Shown: positions 8,902 to 17,161, counted from the stretch's first letter. The stretch is DNA of 64,000 nt from Desmonostoc geniculatum HA4340-LM1 (GCA_019359545.1 JAHHHB010000002.1:1-64000); one strand, 5' to 3'. Numbers and translations are program-made. The notes: generated by a model from the letters alone, not told the origin.

Positions 8902-10182
8902 TTACCACTCCACAGGTAAAATCAGGCTGCCGTTGTCTGCATAGATTGTTCGAGAACGGATATGCGTTCTGGGAGCTACTGTAGAGTTGAAGACTGCGCT
9001 TCTTCGTCCAATTGCTGATCTGTTGCCAATGCTGGCGCGGAATATAACAGAGTTCGGCCCTAGCCCTACAGCATCACCTATGCTAGTTTCAGGGCCATTA
9101 GCGACACCATTGACAACCTGCCTACCGCCATGAACTAGAGCGCGAGGTCCATAACCAACTCCATTACCAAGAGTCAAACTAGTGGTTTCTAATGCGTGAA
9201 AGACAACATCGTTTGCCATACCGGCAATTGATCCAACATTAAAAGGTTCACCTTCATCAGCACGTAGCGAAATTCTATTAGCTAGATTGTGGTTGAGTGT
9301 TGCTAAAGAATCTTGGAAAGTAAGATTACCGATAATTCGGTTACGATAGTTAGGATCGCGAGTTGGAGTTCCACCTATCTGCGGCAGACCTCCAGAGTTA
9401 AAGAATGTGACAGGAGCATAATTAATTCCTGTGACGTTGGTCAAGTCTGCTCTGGCTAAGTCTGTATATCCATTGGCAAATGCTTCATTAACTTCAATGA
9501 TGCCTTCCATTAATGCAACGTCGGCTTGTGTCAAGTTTGCCACCTTCCCTAAGATGCCGCTAGTAGCTTGTAGGTTTGTTATAACGTTTTTACCAGGCAA
9601 GACAACTTTACCAGCAGGTAAGGTAACACCAGGGCCAACTCGTGCCAGAAAGTTGACTACTGTGTTTTTTTCTATAGTTGCACCGTCTATTTCACAATTG
9701 AAGGCGAGAAAAGTCTCTGGAACAGTGTTGCTAAACTGAGTATTGGTAACTGTGTCGGTAAAAAGCCCTGTGGAACCTTGAGTACCAATTTTAGCTGCAC
9801 CTTTGACAATGGCCATGTGTGCCATAATGACACGCTCGCCAATCTGCACTCCCGTTCCTGAAGCTGTGATTTTCACTTGGTCTTGAGCATTAGAATCTGC
9901 TGCAATACTAATAGGAGCATTAGTAGCATCTAACTTAGCAAATGGAGCGACGTAGACTTTTTCGCCCAAGGTAATATTTGTGGGATTGATGATTGTTGCT
10001 GTTGGGTCAACAAAACTAGCTGACTCGGAAGGTGCGGTACTTGGGCATATAGGTAGGTTTCCCACAGTTGGATTACATGTTCCTCCAGCAGCAAATGCGG
10101 GTTGTATATATATCTGTGTGCTGATGGCAAACGCTAGGATAATTGCAGTTAAAGCACTAAAAATTGTGCGAGGTTTGAACAT
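8902..10182 (-). CDS. Exported tandem gamma-carbonic-anhydrase-like protein
   Basis: A 426-aa left-handed beta-helix protein with an N-terminal signal (IFSALTAIILAFAIS... ending PAFAA). Two regions align with the archaeal gamma-class enzyme Cam. Domain 1 (about 56-245) has DPTATIINPTNITLGEKV, SNAQDQV, IGERVIMAHMAIVKG and EAFANGY. Domain 2 (about 300-426) has SLRADEGEPFNVG, VVFHALET and GYGPRALVHG. Domain 1 keeps the equivalent of Cam His117 (residue 122) but has Thr106 and Lys127 at the His81 and His122 positions. Domain 2 keeps His81 (329) and His122 (351), plus Arg59 (307), Glu62 (310) and Glu84 (332), but has Pro346 at His117. In the Cam trimer, zinc is bound by His81 and His122 of one subunit and His117 of its neighbour, so the fusion could still build a site. 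Activity is unproven. The ATG at 10182 follows GAGGA; a GTG at 10200 is less likely. Confidence 0.8.
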   Translation of the reverse strand: MFKPRTIFSALTAIILAFAISTQIYIQPAFAAGGTCNPTVGNLPICPSTAPSESASFVDPTATIINPTNITLGEKVYVAPFAKLDATNAPISIAADSNAQDQVKITASGTGVQIGERVIMAHMAIVKGAAKIGTQGSTGLFTDTVTNTQFSNTVPETFLAFNCEIDGATIEKNTVVNFLARVGPGVTLPAGKVVLPGKNVITNLQATSGILGKVANLTQADVALMEGIIEVNEAFANGYTDLARADLTNVTGINYAPVTFFNSGGLPQIGGTPTRDPNYRNRIIGNLTFQDSLATLNHNLANRISLRADEGEPFNVGSIAGMANDVVFHALETTSLTLGNGVGYGPRALVHGGRQVVNGVANGPETSIGDAVGLGPNSVIFRASIGNRSAIGRRSAVFNSTVAPRTHIRSRTIYADNGSLILPVEW

Positions 10183-10200
10183 AGAAAGAAAAGTCCTCAC

Positions 10201-10366
10201 GGGTTATGGAATATTTGGCTATGGGATAATCTGCGTTAATGAATGAGAGATTTATTCAGGCGATGTCTGGCAACAAGACCCACAGCCTCTACGCAGGCTG
10301 AGAAATTACCAAAAATTACACTGCAACAGCCTCTATTGAGACTCCTTTTAGGTATGAGACCAAGAA
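10201..10366. other. Spacer upstream of the carbonic-anhydrase-like gene
   Basis: This is a 166-bp minus-strand leader between the 75-aa gene and the carbonic-anhydrase-like gene. It contains a cluster of direct and inverted fragments (gcctctacgcaggctgag, cagcctctattgagactcc) that could fold. No clear terminator was seen, so read-through from the upstream small gene is possible. Confidence 0.3.
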
Positions 10367-10594
10367 TTAACCGCCCCAAAAACCTGCCAAATTGAAGAAT
10401 ATTTGTAAGACAATTGATAATAAAAAGCCTAGAAGCGGCACTGAAATTGTCGTTGTTGCTCCAGCAACCGCATCATTGTAGACAGTCTCCCAAGCATCTG
10501 GCCCACTAGTGGAACTACCATAGACTTTTGTACTCACAGCTAACGTTAAGCTAAGTACACTTAAACCAGCTAGTATTACGCGACGTTTCAACAT
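10367..10594 (-). CDS. Small exported membrane protein
   Basis: 75 aa. The N-terminus is a signal-like segment (KRRVILAGLSVLSLTLAVS, then TKVYGSS). A short polar region follows (SGPDAWETVYNDAVAGATTT) and then a C-terminal hydrophobic helix ending LQIFFNLAGFWGG. The layout, a cleavable signal plus one membrane helix, resembles small pilin-like or anchor proteins, but no family is recognised. It lies upstream of the exported carbonic-anhydrase-like gene on the same strand, so a shared role in the periplasm or outer layers is plausible. Its ATG follows AACAAGGAATA, a weak ribosome-binding site. Being small, it could easily be missed in other genomes. Confidence 0.6.
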   Translation of the reverse strand: MLKRRVILAGLSVLSLTLAVSTKVYGSSTSGPDAWETVYNDAVAGATTTISVPLLGFLLSIVLQIFFNLAGFWGG

Positions 10595-10755
10595 TATTCC
10601 TTGTTACCTAATAGTTGTCCAAGTTTATTGGGTAAGGTAAAGCGAAAAGGTACAGGACATACTTAAACTTTTCGGTTTACCTAACTGAATAACTTTCAAA
10701 TTTAATCAAGTACAAATTGCTACATCCAGCAATTAACAATTCATTGTAATATTAT

Positions 10756-11262
10756 TTGATGTTTAACGCTAGAGTTTTAGGTATTGAAAAAATTTATGGA
10801 AATAATAAAAATATTATTAAATTTATAATGGAAACCTGTGTTCACAGAACAATGGGTCGTACTGATAGCGATCGCGGTTGGATATCTTCAGCAGATTTAC
10901 GCCAGCGTATCCGCTCTCATTGGGGTTTGACAGAATCACGAGTACATGGTGATAGCCCTGCTGATATCTTTCAAATTCCTAAAGCTTTAGGTACAGTGGG
11001 ATTTATCAGCCAGATGTCAGAGTGTTTTTGCGATCGTTGTAATCGGATACGGCTTTCTGCTGACGGCTGGTTACGTCCCTGCTTATTGAACGAAACTGGA
11101 CAAATTGACCTGAAAACGGCTTTACGCTCTGGTGTTTCTCCTACTCAGTTGCAAGCACAGGTGCAGGAGTTTTTGACACTTAAACCCACAATTAACTTTA
11201 AGCAAAGAGAAACCAGCACCACAAGTACTTACAAGCGAACAATGTCCAAAATTGGCGGCTAG
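10756..11262 (+). pseudogene. moaA: GTP 3',8-cyclase C-terminal remnant
   Basis: Residues about 40-145 match the end of MoaA, the radical SAM enzyme that starts molybdenum cofactor synthesis: [45 protein letters not shown], then [20 protein letters not shown]. The three cysteines in Cx2Cx13C spacing are the ligands of the C-terminal 4Fe-4S cluster, followed by [15 protein letters not shown]. The N-terminal radical SAM domain with its CxxxCxxC motif is absent, and the first 35 residues are unrelated AT-rich sequence. At 168 of about 330 aa it cannot make cPMP. It lies just ahead of xdhC and the mocA-like gene, so a molybdenum gene cluster has probably been partly deleted here. Confidence 0.8.
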
Positions 11263-11331
11263 TAATACACACAGCAATTCCAAATTCACGCATTACAAAG
11301 AATTCCTGTCTTTTCTAGACTTACACTATCC

Positions 11332-12486
11332 ATGAAAGAACTTCAAAACATACTCACAGCTTTTGAGCAAACTCAAAATCAAGGTCAACTCACAGCCCTA
11401 GCCACTGTTGTCAAAACCAGTGGCTCTGTATACCGTCGCCCTGGTGCGCGGATGCTGCTGACTGAAGAAGGGCAAATGATTGGTTGTGTGAGCGGTGGTT
11501 GCTTAGAAAGTGATGTGTTTGAAAAAGCCCAAGCCCTAATGTTCACTGATGGTGTTCCGGTTGTTGTCAATTATAATACTACTGCCAGCGATGATATTGT
11601 TTGGGGATTTGGTCTTGGTTGTAATGGTGTAGTTGAGGTACTCATTGAGCCGCTTTCTAACGAATTAGCCAAAGGTCAACTAGATTTCATTGCACAATGT
11701 CTGCATGGGCAACAGTCGGGAGTAATGGCTACCGTATTTCAAGTGACTGGAGACAGCGCCAAAATAGCATCTCGATTGTTCTTGAAGCCAGATGGTACTA
11801 TTATTAGTGATATTGAAGATGAGTCACTTTTGCAACAGATTTTGGTAGATGTGCAACAAATACTCAACCAAGGAAAATCACGGTTAAAGTCTTATATTCT
11901 TCCCGGTGGTATCGCTGAAGTATTCCTAGAAGTTATTCATCCTGTTGTTCCCTTAGTAGTTTTTGGTGCAGGTCATGATGCCATTCCCGTTGTTAATCTT
12001 GGTAAACACCAAGGTTGGCACGTCACAGTTGTTGATAACAGACCTGGCTATATCACTTTTGAGCGTTTTCCTGATTCTGACCAAATTATTTTCAGCGAAC
12101 CCCAAGCAATTCAGAACCACCTGAATCTCAATTCACGCACAATTGCTATAGTTATGACTCATAAATATGAGAGTGATTTGGCGCTGTTGCGAACCTTATT
12201 ACCATCTCCTGTACGCTACATTGGTATTCTTGGCCCTAAAAACCGCACCCAGCGATTGCTGCAAGACCTCAAATCTGAAGGATTCGTGCCAACAGACGCA
12301 CAACTGCAACGTCTTTACGCTCCTGTGGGTCTGGATATTGGCGCAGATTCACCAGAAGCGATCGCGCTGGCCATCATTACTGAAATTCAAATGGTATTAA
12401 CGGGTCGATCCGGTCAGTCTTTAAAAGACCGAAAAGCACCCATTCATCAGCATAGCGAATCTAACATGGTATCCAACGCTGTTTGA
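11332..12486 (+). CDS. xdhC: XdhC/CoxI family protein
   Basis: A 384-aa protein of the XdhC/CoxI family, which supports insertion or sulfuration of the molybdenum cofactor in xanthine-dehydrogenase-type enzymes. The N-terminal XdhC_CoxI domain is clear: TVVKTSGSVYRRPGARMLL, then IGCVSGGCLESDVFEKA with the conserved CVSGGCLE, and WGFGLGCNGVVEVLIEPL. The C-terminal Rossmann-like domain starts at about residue 205 (PLVVFGAGHDAIPVVNLG) and ends with LDIGADSPEAIALAIITEI. A mocA-like nucleotidyltransferase gene follows after 46 bp, a usual pairing for molybdenum hydroxylase maturation. No molybdenum hydroxylase gene is present in the window. Confidence 0.92.
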   Translation: MKELQNILTAFEQTQNQGQLTALATVVKTSGSVYRRPGARMLLTEEGQMIGCVSGGCLESDVFEKAQALMFTDGVPVVVNYNTTASDDIVWGFGLGCNGVVEVLIEPLSNELAKGQLDFIAQCLHGQQSGVMATVFQVTGDSAKIASRLFLKPDGTIISDIEDESLLQQILVDVQQILNQGKSRLKSYILPGGIAEVFLEVIHPVVPLVVFGAGHDAIPVVNLGKHQGWHVTVVDNRPGYITFERFPDSDQIIFSEPQAIQNHLNLNSRTIAIVMTHKYESDLALLRTLLPSPVRYIGILGPKNRTQRLLQDLKSEGFVPTDAQLQRLYAPVGLDIGADSPEAIALAIITEIQMVLTGRSGQSLKDRKAPIHQHSESNMVSNAV

Positions 12487-12532
12487 ATTGATGGAGTTTT
12501 GATGGACGGATGAACCAGGTGAACAAACCAAA

Positions 12533-13153
12533 ATGAAACAGACTGAAGTTGTAGTCACCATCGGGGTGCTGATTCTTGCAGCAGGCGCATCAACTCGTTT
12601 GGGGAAACCCAAGCAACTGCTGCAATATCAAGGACAGAGTTTTCTGCGCCATACCGCGAAAATAGCGATCGCTTCCGGATGCCAACCCGTTGTTGTTGTG
12701 TTGGGCGCACAGGCAAAACAACTGCGGTCAGAACTGAGTGATTTACCCGTTAATATTATAGAAAATCACGATTGGGCAAGAGGAATCAGTTCTTCGATTC
12801 ACGTAGGGCTGGAGGCATTACAAACCCAATGTCATATGCTTGAGGCAGCGATCGTCACCCTTTGCGATCAGCCATTGATCTCGGTGCAGTTGATCCAGCA
12901 ATTGGTTGAACAGTATTGGTTAACAGGTAAGCGGATCATCACCTCTGAATACGCTGGAACTGTCGGTGTTCCCGCTCTATTCGATCTGACGCTATTTCCA
13001 GATTTAATGCTTTTACAGGGTGATGTAGGTGCCAAACGACTGATTCATCAATTGATTGATGAAGTCGTTCCTGTTCCATTTCCTGATGGTGCGATCGACA
13101 TCGACACTCCACTAGACTATGAACGATTTTTAGGCAATACAGAACTGATTTAG
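12533..13153 (+). CDS. mocA: MocA-like molybdenum cofactor nucleotidyltransferase
   Basis: A 206-aa NTP-transferase of the MobA/MocA type, which would join CMP or GMP to molybdopterin and so complete the cofactor used by XdhC-dependent enzymes. The nucleotide-binding signature LAAGASTRLGKPKQLLQY lies at residues 15-32. It is followed by VVVVLGAQAKQLRSEL, NHDWARGISSSIHVGLEALQ, the metal-binding VTLCDQP segment, and the GVPALFD/GDVGAKRLI motif of the acceptor site. The end DIDTPLDYERFL is typical of MocA. Its place directly after xdhC favours MocA over MobA. The ATG at 12533 is weakly preceded by a purine stretch (ccaaa); V10 or later starts are less likely since residues 10-15 form the first strand. 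Confidence 0.85.
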   Translation: MKQTEVVVTIGVLILAAGASTRLGKPKQLLQYQGQSFLRHTAKIAIASGCQPVVVVLGAQAKQLRSELSDLPVNIIENHDWARGISSSIHVGLEALQTQCHMLEAAIVTLCDQPLISVQLIQQLVEQYWLTGKRIITSEYAGTVGVPALFDLTLFPDLMLLQGDVGAKRLIHQLIDEVVPVPFPDGAIDIDTPLDYERFLGNTELI

Positions 13154-13255
13154 TTTTTCAGGGACGACTAATTATATTGCCGCCATTGCCAAATTGGGAT
13201 GCTCCCCTACCGCGTTGCTTTGGTTCCCTCCGTTGTAGCAAGTGGCAAGAGGTAG

Positions 13256-13282
13256 GAGGCAGAAGAGAATCTCTTCTGCCTC
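13256..13282. terminator. Strong hairpin after the mocA-like gene
   Basis: Perfect 13-bp arms (gaggcagaagaga and tctcttctgcctc) enclose a single base. The nearest T-run is 16-20 bp downstream (ctgtttttcgg), so intrinsic termination is possible but not classical. It could equally be an interspersed palindrome. Confidence 0.45.
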
Positions 13283-13367
13283 ACTGTTAAACCCTGTTTT
13301 TCGGCTACATGTTCAGATTAAGTCAAAAATCTGAGGAACTTGTGAGGAGCTAACTGAGATCAAGTCC

Positions 13368-13789
13368 GGAATGGCACTAAGAAAAGCTCTAAGCTATACG
13401 GAATAAGGGCTACAGCTTTGAAAGCTATTGAACAGTGGAGGAGGGGTCAGGCGGTCGTCCTTGATGCAGTGTCATGGAAGCGATCGCCACGAAAGACACG
13501 CTGAGTTTGCCCTGCCTACGCCATCGCTTCAAGGTACTCGACATCATTTACTAAGTTTTATTCCTAAATTAGAAACTGCTCACTCTCAAAAACGCATCCG
13601 ACTTGATCGTAGTTTGCTGAAAATTATTGTTCACAAGGTTGTCCCCGACCGTCCTGGACGCAGCGAACCACGAGTCACTAAACGTCGCCCCAAAGCTTAC
13701 CCCAGATTGACCAAGCCCAGATATGAATTACGTCATCAATTGCAAACTGCTTAATTGATAAGGCTTTCCGCTTTTCTTAGTGCCATTCC
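13368..13789 (+). mobile_element. Deletion derivative of an IS4-like element
   Basis: Perfect 20-bp terminal inverted repeats bound a 422-bp element: ggaatggcactaagaaaagc at 13368-13387 and its reverse complement at 13770-13789. The frame at 13428-13754 ends with KIIVHKVVPDRPGRSEPRV and TKRRPKAYPRLTKPR, the basic C-terminal tail typical of IS4-family DDE transposases. The catalytic core is gone, so the element is non-autonomous. No matching target duplication is seen at the two outer edges, so flanking DNA has probably been rearranged. The right end runs straight into the truncated ligase/GNAT gene. Confidence 0.75.
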
Positions 13790-14403
13790 TTCATGAACCA
13801 AATGTTAAACAAAGCGAACTACCAAAGTTAGCAATTCGACCTTATCCTACACAATATGTCAGCAAATGGACGATGAAAGATGGCACTCCTGTTACCATTC
13901 GTCCCATTCGTCCAGAAGATGAACCGTTGATGGTGCAATTTCACAAGACACTCTCAGAGCAAAGCGGTTATTTTCGATATTTTCACTTAATAAAACTTCA
14001 GTCGAGAGTAGGCCATGAACGGTTGACACGTATCTGTTTTATTGATTATGACCGCGAAATAGCCCTAGTTGTAGAATATCAAAATCCCGAAACGCAGACA
14101 CGGCAAATATTGGCAGTTGGTCGGTTAAGTAAAATACATGGTACGAATGAAGCCGAATTTGCGATTGTGGTGAGCGATCGCTGTCAGTGCCAAGGTATAG
14201 GAACCGAGTTACTACAAAGGTTACTGCAAATTAGTCGAGATGAGCAACAAAATAGCATTACTGCCGATATCTTGGTTGACAATTATGCCATGCAAAAAGT
14301 TTGTGAAAAACTAGGTTTTCGTATCGAACGGACAGATGATCCTACTGTAGTGAAAGCCCAAATCGATATCGAAGATATTAGTATAAATTCAATTAAAGAC
14401 TAG
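13780..14403 (+). pseudogene. GNAT domain cut from an acyl-CoA ligase/acetyltransferase
   Basis: 207 aa. Residues 20-200 are a GNAT acetyltransferase domain: VTIRPIRPEDEPLMVQFH, LSEQSGYFRYFHL, the acetyl-CoA loop VSDRCQCQGIGTELLQRLL, and ILVDNYAMQKVCEKLGF. The leading EPNVKQSELPKLAIRPYPTQ is the linker seen in large bifunctional ADP-forming acetate-CoA ligase/GNAT (Pat-like) proteins. The CoA-ligase part, about 700 residues, is missing because the IS4-like element abuts the linker. The first start, a GTG at 13780, lies inside the element's right inverted repeat. The isolated acetyltransferase domain is complete and might still be made, but it has lost its ligase partner. Confidence 0.7.
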
Positions 14404-14507
14404 CTTTTTTTCTTTGAAGTGGCGATCGCTTCCCAATTGTACTAGCAGCGATCGCCTTCTGGGGAATCTGCTTTTCAGATCAGTGCAAAAAAAGCGTTTT
14501 GGATAGT

Positions 14508-15071
14508 TTAATTCTCATCTGGAGGATCATTTTGGATTAATGGTGCGATCGCTTCTACATCCAAACCTGTGACCCTAGCGACCTGTTCCACCGTCATCCC
14601 ACCCGTCAGTAAGTTACGTGCCGTTTGTAACAACTGCGACTCTGCCCTGTCCGCTCGTTGGCGTTCTTGTTCGGCTCGTTGGCGTTCTTGTTCAGCTCGT
14701 TGGCGTTCCTGTTCTTCAGGCGTTGGTAGTAATTCTCCCTCCAAAGTCGCCCAGCGTAACCAAGTTGCATCAATCCCTTTGTAATTTCCCTGCCAAAGCT
14801 GCAACGCCAACCCTAAGGATTCACTCACCAATTGATTGCGTTCATTAGCAACTAGGGGTTGGTAAACTCTTTGTTGGATAGAAAAACCCGCCCAATCATC
14901 TGGGTTAAACGGGTCATACCAGAAATATTCTGGCACGCGCATTTGATTTTGATAAATCAGCTTTTTCTCGTTTTTGTCTGCGGCGGCTGTACTTTCGGAA
15001 AGCAATTCAATTTTCTTTTCTAAATAATTCCACCAAACCAACCGTACCAACGAAAAAAGTATAAATACCAT
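14508..15071 (-). pseudogene. Uma2 family nuclease-like protein, 5'-truncated
   Basis: 187 aa. The match to cyanobacterial Uma2 (DUF820) proteins begins at ELLSESTAAADKNEKKLIYQ and continues through VPEYFWYDPFNPDDWAGF, LGLALQLWQGNYKGIDATWL and RWATLEGELLPTPEEQ. Three QERQRAE heptads then form a short coiled coil, and a C-terminal helix pair follows (LLTGGMTVEQVARVTGLDVE). The N-terminal half of the restriction-endonuclease-like fold, with the PDxxxE/D core, is absent and replaced by VFILFSLVRLVWWNYL. The family is very common and often decayed in cyanobacteria, and its role is unsettled. This copy is most likely inactive. Confidence 0.65.
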
Positions 15072-15324
15072 ATTGAAATGGCACTTTACTTTTTATACTT
15101 TTGGCGAAACTTCACCGCCAAAAAAACACCAGAGCGATAGGAAATTATCTGCGATCAAGTGCAATTGATACTCATCAAGCGCAAAACTTGTCAAGTTGAA
15201 CAAATTCCTGTCAGCAGCACAGGTGACTTCCTACGCCCTGGTTATTTACTAATTTTGATGATTTTAGGTTAGCTTGATCGCCCCATCACCCAGTTCAACT
15301 GCTGTATAATTAGAAACTTCTGGT

Positions 15325-15879
15325 TTAACGACGATGTAGTAGCCAATACCATCCAGAACCTTCACGGGTTAGCCAAGGGTCATCCGATTCAGTATGATTG
15401 TTATTTAAGTACGGATCGTAGACCGGGACATCAGAAAAATCTGAGTCGTCTGGAACGTGAATCTTGAGATGGCGACAACTTCCTTCTACTTCAATAGTGA
15501 CAGTGTAATTGCGATCGCCAATAGTAGGTTGCAGAAGCCGATCTCTAATAATTTGGCGCTTCCTATCTACTTGATGTCTATCGCTGGAAAGACAACGCAC
15601 CCTTACCAATGAGTTTTCATTGGGATTATCTAAGAGGTAGGGAAAAATTTGAGAATCACGAATTCTGGGAGAAGAGTTGACAGATGGTATAGTTTGTGCA
15701 ATTGCTAAAGATGGTATGGACAAAAACATGGCTGTAGTTAGGGCAATAATTCTCCCTCTTGTGCCAATTTGAAAAATCATTGCAACAGATTGCCCAAAAA
15801 TTTTATTCACTAACTTTTCCACAATCAAAAATCGTATTAGCCTGTTTTTCATAGTTTTTCCTAAGGCGAAATCAAGCAA
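15325..15879 (-). CDS. Exported protein of unknown function
   Basis: Up to 184 aa. A basic segment precedes a hydrophobic run (RGRIIALTTAMFLSIPSLAI, then AQT) that looks like a Sec signal with an AxA-type site. The frame's first ATG (15879) gives an unusually long lead; the ATG at 15852 (MKNRLIRFLIVEKLV) or the one at residue 33 (MIFQIGTRGR) are more natural. The mature part has RVRCLSSDRHQVDRKRQII, NYTVTIEVEGSCRHLKIHVP and a C-terminal DPWLTREGSGWYWLL. Two Cys may pair. No family is recognised. It lies in the same stretch as several other exported unknowns, but gaps of about 300 bp on each side argue against an operon. Confidence 0.6.
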   Translation of the reverse strand: MLDFALGKTMKNRLIRFLIVEKLVNKIFGQSVAMIFQIGTRGRIIALTTAMFLSIPSLAIAQTIPSVNSSPRIRDSQIFPYLLDNPNENSLVRVRCLSSDRHQVDRKRQIIRDRLLQPTIGDRNYTVTIEVEGSCRHLKIHVPDDSDFSDVPVYDPYLNNNHTESDDPWLTREGSGWYWLLHRR

Positions 15880-16003
15880 TTGTCCGCTGTCTTTTTTAAA
15901 TTACGAATGACAACGGACAACGGATAAACCTTATAAATTAATACAGTTCATACCATTTCTGTTTGAAGATGCGCCTTATAAGACTGATGCAAAACTACAC
16001 ACT

Positions 16004-16031
16004 GTAGCGGCAATTCATGAATTGCCGCTAC
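16004..16031. repeat. 28-bp perfect palindrome (copy 1)
   Basis: Half-site gtagcggcaattca followed by its exact reverse complement. The left flank (gcaaaactacac) is shared with the related palindrome at 48141-48168, in which both arms carry the matching G-C swap (gtagggg/cccctac). Confidence 0.85.
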
Positions 16032-16087
16032 GCGAATAGAGCGCAGCCTCATATAGAATTGGTATCAGAATGAGCAACAAAACCCTC

Positions 16088-16140
16088 ATGTAGAGACGCG
16101 ATTTATCGCGTCTTCTTCATTATGTGATTGTTCGCGTCTT
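16088..16140. repeat. Short copy of the 'gcgatttatcgcgtct' repeat
   Basis: agacgcgatttatcgcgtct is a self-complementary copy of the repeat also found at 6117-6181. It lies just beyond the 3' end of the 16172-16828 gene. Confidence 0.65.
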
Positions 16141-16171
16141 CTTCTGAATTCTGCTATAAATCTGTAACAGC

Positions 16172-16828
16172 TTATTTATCTTCAAGTAATTGATTGACTT
16201 GTTGTCCCCGACGGCCAGTTTTGATTTCATAGCGGCGGGTGAGGTTATCTTCATAGTTCATGTCTCTAGCAGCGGCGGAGTTAACAAAAGCATCACAATT
16301 CCTGCCTTGCACTACTGTTGAGGAACTACTGGTATTTTCCTCTGTACGATTGCTGTTTTGATCGCGGGCATCACTGTTATTTTTACTACCTTGGCTAGCA
16401 CCATTACCGCTGACACCAATACCTAAGAAGCTAAAACCACCGCCACCGCCGTTATTATGGCTGCTAGAAGAACTGATACGAGTGCTGTTAGAATTTGCTA
16501 AGGCAAGTTTGCCAGAACTGCTGCGAGTGTTGCTACCTAAGCCGACATCACTGCACAAAGCGCGGGGATCTTTGGCTAGGGTTCTCGGATCAACCCAAGA
16601 TTGATGGTCACCTAATCCTTGAACTTCAGTATTACCAACTCCATTGTTGGGTGAACCAGGGATAGGAGTGCGAGGAGTTACATTCCCCACAGATGCACCG
16701 GGGCTAACAGTAACAGGTTTGAAAATACTACTAGACTGAACATCAAAAGGGCCTGCAAAAGCTGGTAGTGTACTGGTTAGAAGTGCAGTAGCTGTTAACA
16801 AAGAACTAGTTAAGTGGCGGAATTTCAT
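16172..16828 (-). CDS. Exported low-complexity Ser/Asn/Gly-rich protein
   Basis: About 218 aa. The signal peptide is clear: MKFRHLTSSLLTATALLTS, then TLPAFAGPF. The mature protein is poor in hydrophobic residues: SPGASVGNVTPRTPIPGSPN, a Ser/Asn-rich run (SNSTRISSSSSHNNGGGGGF), then ARDQNSNRTEENTSSSS. A compact end follows with VVQGRNCDAFVNSAAARDMN and NLTRRYEIKTGRRGQQVNQL. The end segment could be a small folded or surface-attached motif; the rest looks disordered. No family is recognised. The second of two close ATGs (16828) is chosen because AGGAG lies 8 nt upstream of it and only 1 nt from the first (16834). Confidence 0.65.
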   Translation of the reverse strand: MKFRHLTSSLLTATALLTSTLPAFAGPFDVQSSSIFKPVTVSPGASVGNVTPRTPIPGSPNNGVGNTEVQGLGDHQSWVDPRTLAKDPRALCSDVGLGSNTRSSSGKLALANSNSTRISSSSSHNNGGGGGFSFLGIGVSGNGASQGSKNNSDARDQNSNRTEENTSSSSTVVQGRNCDAFVNSAAARDMNYEDNLTRRYEIKTGRRGQQVNQLLEDK

Positions 16829-17012
16829 GGTCATACTCCTAAAGTTTGAGTGTTGATGTGTATCTTGGGTTTCAAACCCTTCACTTACCTAATAGGTTGA
16901 CCTTTATTTGTTTATGCACCCTTGTCCCAAATTTTTTTACTGCTGCTAGCAGTCACCAAGATTAATAGACCTCTTGCAAAAGTCCTTCTTTGCGTTCTCT
17001 TCTGGAGCGCGG

Positions 17013-17157
17013 CAGTTGCTCATGGGGGAAACCACGCCAGTTGCTCATGGGGGAAACCACGCCAGTTGCTCATGGGGGAAACCACGCCAGTTGCTCATGG
17101 GGGAAACCACGCCAGTTGCTCATGGGGGAAACCACGCCAGTTGCTCATGGGGGAAAC
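17013..17157. repeat. 25-bp tandem repeat, six units
   Basis: Unit cagttgctcatgggggaaac plus cacgc, repeated at exact 25-bp spacing from 17013. The sixth copy is incomplete. Units are identical, which points to recent expansion. Confidence 0.9.
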
Positions 17158-17161
17158 CCCC

